From positions 248,001 to 312,000 of the forward strand of contig NZ_RKQF01000001.1 in NCBI RefSeq assembly GCF_003814875.1: DNA of 64,000 bases, written 5' to 3'. The translations under genes were made by a program, and so were the position numbers. Positions 59,213-64,000 of this stretch are shown piece after piece. The notes below the pieces were generated by a model. It saw only the letters and a program-made list of their open reading frames with translations, was not told the origin of the DNA and did not search any database. The stretch's first letter is position 1; each line of letters begins with the position of its first letter. The stretch comes from Streptomyces sp. Ag109_O5-1 (GTDB lineage Bacteria; Actinomycetota; Actinomycetes; Streptomycetales; Streptomycetaceae).

Positions 59213-60507
59213 GACAGGGACACCTCCTGGTCGACCTGGCGGCGGGTGGTGCGCAGGGCCTCGTCGACCGACTGCTGGCCGGTCCACAACGCCTCGATGT
59301 TCTTGCGGAGCAGCGACTTGGCCTGCTGTGCGCCGGGCACGTTCGGCTCCGGCACCGCGTAGGCCAGCGCGTCCAGGAAAGGGTGGAGATTGGGATCGCC
59401 GCCTGCGCCGAGGAGCGTCCGCATGTCGTCGGCACGGCCGGTCAGGGAGCCGACCGACACCTGCAGTGCGCTCATCCGGGTCGCGCCGCGCACCTTCTCG
59501 GTGTTGAGCCAGCGCAGGAACTCCCAGGCCTCGCGCGGGCATTCGCTGGCCGTGTTGACCCCGAGCATGAAGCCGGTGGAGAGGGTGGCGCGCCTGCCGC
59601 CCGCCTCGGGGAGGGGCACCGGCGCCACGCCGACGTCACGGTAGCCCTTGCCCATCAGGGCCTTCAGGTTCGCGGTCCACCAGCCGGCGCTGATCACCAT
59701 GGCGACCTGCCCGGACGCGAACGCGTTGTACACGTTGACGCCGGGGTCGCTCGCGCCCTTGGCGACCAGGCGGCGCTCCAGATCGAACACGGCCCGGCCG
59801 GCCGGCGAGTCGATGGCGGTGCGTCTGCCGTCCGCCGAGACGAACCGCCCGCCGGCGGCGTTGAGCAGCGCGAGGGTCTGGCCGACGGTGGTGGAGTCGT
59901 CGAAGGTCGACAGCCCGAACCCCTGGACCAGCGCGTTGCCGTAGCCGTCCCGCCTTGCGGTGCGGTACGCCGCGTCCTCCAGCTCCCGCCAGGTGCGCGG
60001 AGGGCGGTCGACGCCGGCCTCGCGCAGCAGCCGCTTGTTGTAGTAGAGGGCGTAGGTCTGCATCTCGGTGGGGTAGCCGTAGACGTTGCCGTCGACCGTG
60101 GCGGAACCGACCGCGGCCGTGCCGTAGCCCCGCCTGATCTCCTCGGCGTGCTCGGGCGGGGCGGGCCGCAGGACGCCTGCCTGGACGAGCTGGCCGTTCC
60201 AGAGGCAGTAGGGATGGAGGATGTCGGCGCCCTGGCCCGCGGCCTGCCGGACCATGAACGTGGTCAGCAGGTCCGTGAACTCGACGGCTTTCGTCTGCAC
60301 CTTGACCCGGTCGTGCAGGGCGTTCCACTCGTCGACCGGGCCCTGCAGGGCGGTCTTGAGCTCCCCGCTCGCGTAGTGGGAAAGCAGGGTGAGGACGATC
60401 GGGTCCCTGGGCCGCCCGGTGCCCCGGTGCGGTGCGGCGCAGCCGGAGACGAGCAGCGCCGAGGGCAGCGCGAGCGCGAAGTGACGGCGGCTCAGTGCCG
60501 GCTTCAC
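59206..60507 (-). CDS. Sugar ABC transporter lipoprotein (solute-binding protein)
   Basis: GTG 60507 gives 433 residues. The N-terminus combines a Tat-like RRHF sequence with a lipobox (LPSALLVSGCAAP), so the protein should be exported and lipid-anchored at Cys23. It has CUT1 binding-protein features (PCLWNGQLVQAGVLRP, YGYPTEMQTYALYYNKRLLREAGVDRPPRTWREL, GQVAMVISAGWW). The ligand is not deducible, but the GH171 enzyme in the same operon points to an amino sugar such as a MurNAc-containing product. The start overlaps the GNAT stop by four bases. Confidence 0.88.
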   Translation of the reverse strand: MKPALSRRHFALALPSALLVSGCAAPHRGTGRPRDPIVLTLLSHYASGELKTALQGPVDEWNALHDRVKVQTKAVEFTDLLTTFMVRQAAGQGADILHPYCLWNGQLVQAGVLRPAPPEHAEEIRRGYGTAAVGSATVDGNVYGYPTEMQTYALYYNKRLLREAGVDRPPRTWRELEDAAYRTARRDGYGNALVQGFGLSTFDDSTTVGQTLALLNAAGGRFVSADGRRTAIDSPAGRAVFDLERRLVAKGASDPGVNVYNAFASGQVAMVISAGWWTANLKALMGKGYRDVGVAPVPLPEAGGRRATLSTGFMLGVNTASECPREAWEFLRWLNTEKVRGATRMSALQVSVGSLTGRADDMRTLLGAGGDPNLHPFLDALAYAVPEPNVPGAQQAKSLLRKNIEALWTGQQSVDEALRTTRRQVDQEVSLSW

Positions 60508-61484
60508 CGGTCGGTCTCCCGGCGCAGCACGCGGAACACCCGGGTCGTGGTGAAGCCGGTCTTGCGGTACAGGTGGCCGGCCGGGGACTGTGCGCCGGTC
60601 CACAGGAACCACGCGGAGTGGGCGCGCAGGGCCCGCATCCGCTGCAGGACCAGGTGGAGGAGGACTTCGCCGAGTCCGGTGCCGCGCAGCTCCTCCAGCA
60701 CCCCGATCGGGCCGAACCTCTCGTCCACCGAGTCGAAGGCGCCGTGCATCGCCCAGCCGACCATGCGGCGCTCGGGGTCCCGGGCCGTGACGATTCGGTC
60801 GAGCGGTGTGCCCGCCGTCAGACACGCGCGGATCGTGCACGCCCAGTCCGGGCCGAAACGGCTCCCGGCGAGGGCGAGGAGATCGACCAGGTCGTCGTCG
60901 GACGGGGTGGCGAACCGGTAGCCCCGCGCGGTCAGTTCGTCCAGGCGGCGGGCGACGGCGTCCGGGAAACGGTAGCCGGTCAGCACACGGTCCATCGCCG
61001 CCGCCTCGTACAGCGTGCGAAAGCCCAGCGAGTCGAGGAGTCCGGCCGCCTCCGGGTACGCCTCGGCGTCGAGACCGGGAAAGACGTAGTTCGGGGTGTA
61101 CGAGGAGAAGTCCACCCGGGTACGGCCGTGGCCGCGCAGCCACTCCAGGGCCTCGGTCAGCAGCAGTCGGCCGAGACCGCGTCCGCGGGCCGCCGGGTCG
61201 ACGAAGAAGAACGGGATCCAGCCCTGCTCCGGCTCCAGGTCGGTGCCGGCCAGCGGCGTCAGCCGGCGCACCGCGTAGGCGGCACCGACGACACGGTCAC
61301 CGTCGACGGCGATCCGCAGCCCCTCCGGGTCGAAGTTGGGGTCGAGCAGCACCAGGGAACGGAAGCGGTCCGGGGTGATGGGATCGGCCGGCGCGCTCCG
61401 GCGCCACGCCTCCACCACCCCCGGACCGTCGCCCGCGCGGAAGCCACGGATCCCCGGCCGGGTTGTCGTCGTGCGGTCGGTCAT
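60504..61484 (-). CDS. Double-GNAT acetyltransferase
   Basis: ATG 61484 gives 326 residues with two GNAT domains: the first has the acetyl-CoA loop DPAARGRGLGRLLLTEAL (about residues 95-112), the second LRGTGLGEVLLHLVLQRM (about 270-287). Tandem GNATs are found in mycothiol synthase (N-inactive, C-active) and in uncharacterised metabolic enzymes. Encoded between the GH171 and binding-protein genes, it could acetylate a deacetylated amino sugar or peptide from cell wall material (inference). Its stop overlaps the next start, so expression is coupled to the transporter. Confidence 0.87.
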   Translation of the reverse strand: MTDRTTTTRPGIRGFRAGDGPGVVEAWRRSAPADPITPDRFRSLVLLDPNFDPEGLRIAVDGDRVVGAAYAVRRLTPLAGTDLEPEQGWIPFFFVDPAARGRGLGRLLLTEALEWLRGHGRTRVDFSSYTPNYVFPGLDAEAYPEAAGLLDSLGFRTLYEAAAMDRVLTGYRFPDAVARRLDELTARGYRFATPSDDDLVDLLALAGSRFGPDWACTIRACLTAGTPLDRIVTARDPERRMVGWAMHGAFDSVDERFGPIGVLEELRGTGLGEVLLHLVLQRMRALRAHSAWFLWTGAQSPAGHLYRKTGFTTTRVFRVLRRETDR

Positions 61485-61509
61485 CGGCGGGGTCGTCCTT
61501 CCGGGCGTA

Positions 61510-61569
61510 CGGCAGATCTTGCGGCAGGGCTTGCGGCAGATCTCGCGGCAGGTGGTGCGGCACGTCTCA
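61510..61569. repeat. 12-base tandem repeat running into the GH171 stop codon
   Basis: Five units of 12 bases (CGGCAGATCTTG, CGGCAGGGCTTG, CGGCAGATCTCG, CGGCAGGTGGTG, CGGCACGTCTCA) run from 61510 to 61569, the last covering the GH171 stop codon. This fills most of the 82-base gap between the GH171 and GNAT genes. On the transcribed strand it may form alternating short stems. Confidence 0.85.
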
Positions 61570-62763
61570 GGCGTAGAGCAGGACGTCGTCGCCGGCCCAC
61601 CGGCCGGGCGGGGCCGGCGGTTCGCAGAGCGGCAGCAGGTCGTCGCCCGCGTCCACGGCGCGCCGCAACCGGTCGGAGCCCCACAGCAGGTCGACGAAGT
61701 GCCGGTGGCCGGTGTCCTCGGCGCCCTCGTCGGCGGTGTGCCAGGCGAAGTCGTCCGGGTGGAGCCGCCGTAGCATGGCGAGCATGGCGACGGCGGTGCG
61801 TACGGGCATGAACGCCTCGCGGTCGGTGATGTGGAGCTGTACCCCGCGCAGCGGCCGCCCGGCGTGCTTGTGGAAGGCCGGCCGGTACCGCAGATCACGG
61901 AAGTGCACTCCGGGCAGGGCGAGTTCGGCCAGTGCGGGAGCGAACCGGGCGTCGATGTACGGGGCGCCGACGATCTCGAAGGGCTGTGTGGTGCCCCGGC
62001 CCTCCGAGAGGTTCGTCCCTTCGAAGAGGCAGGTGCCCGGGTAGACGGCGGCCGTGGCGGGCGTCGGAATGTTGGGCGAGGGCGCGATCCACGGCAGGCC
62101 GGTGGCCGCCGCGTCCATGGCGCGCCGCCAGCCGGCCATCTCGATCACCGTCAGATCGGCGGCCCTGCCCGCCGCTCGGGGCACGGCCGAGGAGTTGAGG
62201 TGCCGGGCGAGTTCACCGCACGTGAGGCCGTGCCGGACGGGGATCGGAGCGCGCCCGACGAAACTGGCCCACACCGGGTCGAGCAGGGGGCCCTCGCAGA
62301 CGAGTCCGCCGAGCGGGTTGGGCCGGTCGGTGACCAGGAACCGGATGCCGGTACGGGCCGCCGAGACCATGAGGTCGAACATGGTCCACACGTAGGTGTA
62401 GAACCTGGCCCCGATGTCCTGCAGGTCGTACACCAGGGCGTCGACGCCGCTGTCGATCAGCACTTTGTCGAGCCGCTCACCGCTGCACCGGTAGGTGTCG
62501 TACACCGGGAGGCCGGTGTCGGGATCCGTCCCGGCGGCCTCGCCCGCTCCGGCCCGGGCGGTGCCGTGCAGTCCGTGCTCGGGGCCGAAGAGGGCGGCCA
62601 GCCGGGCTCCGGCGTCGAGCAGCGCGGGCGCGGCCGGGCGCAGGTCGGGAAGGACGCCGGTGTGGTTGGTCACCAGTCCGAACCGGCCGGGCCCGGCGAG
62701 CCCGGGCGCCGCGTGCAGCCGCGCGATCCCGGTCGTCACCGCGCCGCGGTCGTCCGTGCTCAT
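61567..62763 (-). CDS. namZ-like: DUF1343/GH171 exo-beta-N-acetylmuramidase (NamZ-like)
   Basis: ATG 62763 gives 398 residues. It matches DUF1343 throughout: GRFGLVTNHTGVLPDLRP, the ALFGPEHGLHG motif with Glu62 (the proposed catalytic residue in the NamZ family, from memory), LPVYDTYR, VYDLQDIGARFYTYVWTMFD, FLVTDRPNPLGG, IPVRHGLTCGELA, PWIAPSPNIPTPATAAVYPGTCLFEGTNLSEGRGTTQPFEIVGAPYID. The B. subtilis enzyme releases N-acetylmuramic acid from peptidoglycan fragments. Unlike it, this protein has no signal peptide, so it probably acts inside the cell on imported muropeptides. It is the first gene of the ABC operon. Confidence 0.88.
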   Translation of the reverse strand: MSTDDRGAVTTGIARLHAAPGLAGPGRFGLVTNHTGVLPDLRPAAPALLDAGARLAALFGPEHGLHGTARAGAGEAAGTDPDTGLPVYDTYRCSGERLDKVLIDSGVDALVYDLQDIGARFYTYVWTMFDLMVSAARTGIRFLVTDRPNPLGGLVCEGPLLDPVWASFVGRAPIPVRHGLTCGELARHLNSSAVPRAAGRAADLTVIEMAGWRRAMDAAATGLPWIAPSPNIPTPATAAVYPGTCLFEGTNLSEGRGTTQPFEIVGAPYIDARFAPALAELALPGVHFRDLRYRPAFHKHAGRPLRGVQLHITDREAFMPVRTAVAMLAMLRRLHPDDFAWHTADEGAEDTGHRHFVDLLWGSDRLRRAVDAGDDLLPLCEPPAPPGRWAGDDVLLYA

Positions 62764-63031
62764 GCCTTGCCCCGTCTGCCGGTGACACCTTCTCAGCAAT
62801 GGTCGGGAACTTACTCTTTGGTCCCGGAATTCCCGTAATGAATCGCCGACCGATCGCTTGCCGTATGTGTCACCCGCACAGCCGGGCACGTTCCGTCCCC
62901 GCAAGGATGTTCGGGCTTCCCCGAAGCCGCGGCCCACCCCGCGGAGTGATCCTTCGCGGGCCGGGTGCCCCGAAGGTGTGACGGCGCCGGTCGCTCCGAC
63001 TCCCGTCCGAGGCGGGGACGTTGAAACAGGC
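62764..63031. promoter_or_regulatory. Divergent promoter region upstream of the GH171 operon
   Basis: About 270 gene-free bases lie between the GH171 start and the small membrane-protein gene. It contains an AT-richer stretch (62805-62850, TTACTCTTTGGTCCCGG and TAATGAATCGCC) suited to a promoter. No recognisable LacI-type palindrome was found. Confidence 0.4.
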
Positions 63032-63232
63032 ATGGGCCTCAGCGACACCCCTTCCTTCGTCCAGTTGTCCGACGCCTACTGGCTGGACAGCCCCCATCTG
63101 GCTGAGAGCGCCCCCGACCCGGCGCCCCCGACCCCGGTCCCGGTCCCGCCTACCGGCTTCCCGTGGCGGACCGCGATGGTCGGTCTGTCGGCGCTCACCG
63201 TCGCGGTCGCGTTGGTCATGGCACTCGTATGA
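63032..63232 (+). CDS. Small single-span membrane protein
   Basis: ATG 63032 encodes 66 residues: an acidic/aromatic N-terminal segment (LSDTPSFVQLSDAYWLDSPHLAES), a Pro-rich linker (APPTPVPVPP) and one C-terminal membrane span (MVGLSALTVAVALVMALV) ending at the stop codon. It would be tail-anchored with its N-terminus in the cytoplasm. The ribosome binding site is weak (ACAGG). No function known. Confidence 0.6.
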   Translation: MGLSDTPSFVQLSDAYWLDSPHLAESAPDPAPPTPVPVPPTGFPWRTAMVGLSALTVAVALVMALV

Positions 63233-63403
63233 GTGCCGGGCCGGGCCTGAGCGTCACGACACGCCGACGGTTGTCGCCCGGACGTGGGACGTTTCCGTGT
63301 CGACGGGGCGTCGGGACGTGGTGACGGTGTGTGATGGCATCGGGCCTCGGTGTTTCCCCCGTGCCCGTCGTCACCGTTTTCATCGCTCACGAAGGACATC
63401 ACG

Positions 63404-63718
63404 ATGCGTCTCAGCCGTCCGCTCGCCGTCACTCTCGGCGGGCTCGCCCTAGCCGTCATCACCATGGGTCCGGCGTCCGCCGCCCAGGGTTCGTTCGTCT
63501 GGGTGGGGCCGAAGGGCACGGCGTACGCCATCCAGAACCCGCCGGACCGCAAGTGCCTCGACATGGCGCAGGAGGCGCGCGGGCCGCAGAACGCGACGAA
63601 GAAGGCGCTCGTCGTCTACAGCAAGCAGAAGTGCAAGGGCACCGCTCGCCGGCTCGCTCCCGGGCACTCGGCGCCCGGGAGCGTCCGCTTCGCCAGCGTG
63701 GTCTTCAACCCCCGCTAG
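63404..63718 (+). CDS. Small secreted protein
   Basis: ATG 63404 follows GAAGGA and gives 104 residues. A signal peptide (about 1-26, VTLGGLALAVITMGPASAAQG) is followed by a basic 78-residue mature part containing two Cys (RKCLDMAQ and KQKCKGTAR) that may form a disulfide. The family is not recognised, and it resembles small secreted hypothetical proteins common in Streptomyces. A strong hairpin terminator follows 19 bases after the stop. Confidence 0.75.
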   Translation: MRLSRPLAVTLGGLALAVITMGPASAAQGSFVWVGPKGTAYAIQNPPDRKCLDMAQEARGPQNATKKALVVYSKQKCKGTARRLAPGHSAPGSVRFASVVFNPR

Positions 63719-63737
63719 GCCGACGGCCGTACAGCCT

Positions 63738-63775
63738 CGGTGGCGCCGAACACGTCGTGGTGTTCGGCGCCACCG
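63738..63775. terminator. Perfect 16-bp bidirectional hairpin
   Basis: CGGTGGCGCCGAACAC (63738-63753) pairs perfectly with 63760-63775 around a six-base loop. It sits between the convergent stops at 63718 and 63793. Confidence 0.9.
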
Positions 63776-63792
63776 GTCTTCGCCCGGGCCGG

Positions 63793-64000
63793 TCAGACTC
63801 CCCCGGCCACCGCGACGCCCAGTGCGCACAGCACCACGCCGGTGACGATGTTCAGCCCGCGCCGCACCGCCGGGCGGGACACCAGGGCCCGGCCCCGACC
63901 GACGGCCCAGGTGAAGAGCAGGTACCAGCAGACGTTGACGAGGGCCCAGAGGGCACCCAGCGCGATGGTGCTCAGGAGCACGGGACCGTCCGTCGTGACG
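63793..64000 (-). CDS. LysE-family amino-acid exporter (5' end outside window)
   Basis: The minus-strand frame runs from the stop at 63793 through the window edge, covering the last 69 or so residues. It shows two membrane spans (LLSTIALGALWALVNVCWYLLFTWAVG and LNIVTGVVLCALGVAVAGGV) joined by a basic loop (RGRALVSRPAVRRG). This matches the C-terminal end of LysE/RhtB translocators, where RRxLnxxtGxxLxxLG is typical. It would export a basic amino acid or homoserine/threonine. Confidence 0.75.
   Translation of the reverse strand, partial: VTTDGPVLLSTIALGALWALVNVCWYLLFTWAVGRGRALVSRPAVRRGLNIVTGVVLCALGVAVAGGV

Overview
The window is almost certainly Streptomyces (or a close actinobacterial relative). 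It has very high GC, strong third-position GC bias, and many GTG/TTG starts behind AGGAG-type ribosome binding sites. It also carries SARP regulators, an AfsA-type butyrolactone synthase with a ScbR-type receptor, and rare TTA (bldA-dependent) codons confined to a few regulatory or secreted genes. I saw no rRNA, tRNA, CRISPR array, prophage or intact insertion sequence. Roughly fifty protein genes are supported; about four look broken or composite.

Layout. 1-2.6 kb: end of an alpha/beta hydrolase gene, then a secreted GH5 glycosidase with a triple-repeat tail. 2.7-12.7 kb: a gamma-butyrolactone/butenolide-type quorum-sensing cassette containing SARP-1, an EamA exporter, a flavin monooxygenase, an MFS exporter, SARP-2, a ScbR/ArpA-type TetR receptor, an SDR, a HAD-like protein and an AfsA synthase. 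Five autoregulatory-element (ARE)-like operators can be read by eye in front of SARP-1, SARP-2, the receptor, the HAD-SDR pair and afsA, so the cassette looks self-contained and auto-regulated. 12.8-15.5 kb: two secreted proteins (a lamin-tail domain with a His/Asp/Arg-rich 12-residue repeat, and an endonuclease/exonuclease/phosphatase with a jacalin-like tail) and a very strong hairpin terminator.

15.7-21.2 kb: a TTA-containing Fis-type regulator divergent from a phenol-hydroxylase-like monooxygenase, YceI and thioesterase genes. 21.3-36.2 kb: mixed housekeeping and signalling genes (Tat-exported propeller/amidohydrolase, DUF1684, an orphan NIT-domain sensor kinase, AI-2E permease, beta-lactamase-fold hydrolase, NCS1 permease, chloramphenicol phosphotransferase-like kinase, a two-component system, DUF3500). 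36.2-43.1 kb: an aryl-CoA catabolic block. Its four-gene translationally coupled operon (cupin, acyl-CoA thioesterase, aryl-CoA ligase, fused monooxygenase/old-yellow-enzyme reductase) sits beside RidA and a PaaX-type repressor, best fitting 2-aminobenzoyl-CoA or salicylyl-CoA degradation.

43.4-56 kb: accessory region with GPP34, a TetX-like monooxygenase and TetR pair sharing three identical-type operators, and a concentration of damaged genes (metallo-beta-lactamase-fold, secreted lectin-like, zinc-type dehydrogenase, and a composite small gene). It also has a giant XRE-ATPase-LuxR regulator carrying three TTA codons. 56-62.8 kb: a sugar ABC-transporter operon that begins with a GH171/DUF1343 (NamZ-type exo-N-acetylmuramidase) gene and a double GNAT gene and ends with a ThuA-lectin protein. 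I read it as a probable peptidoglycan amino-sugar salvage unit. The last kilobase holds two small membrane/secreted proteins and the end of a LysE-family exporter.
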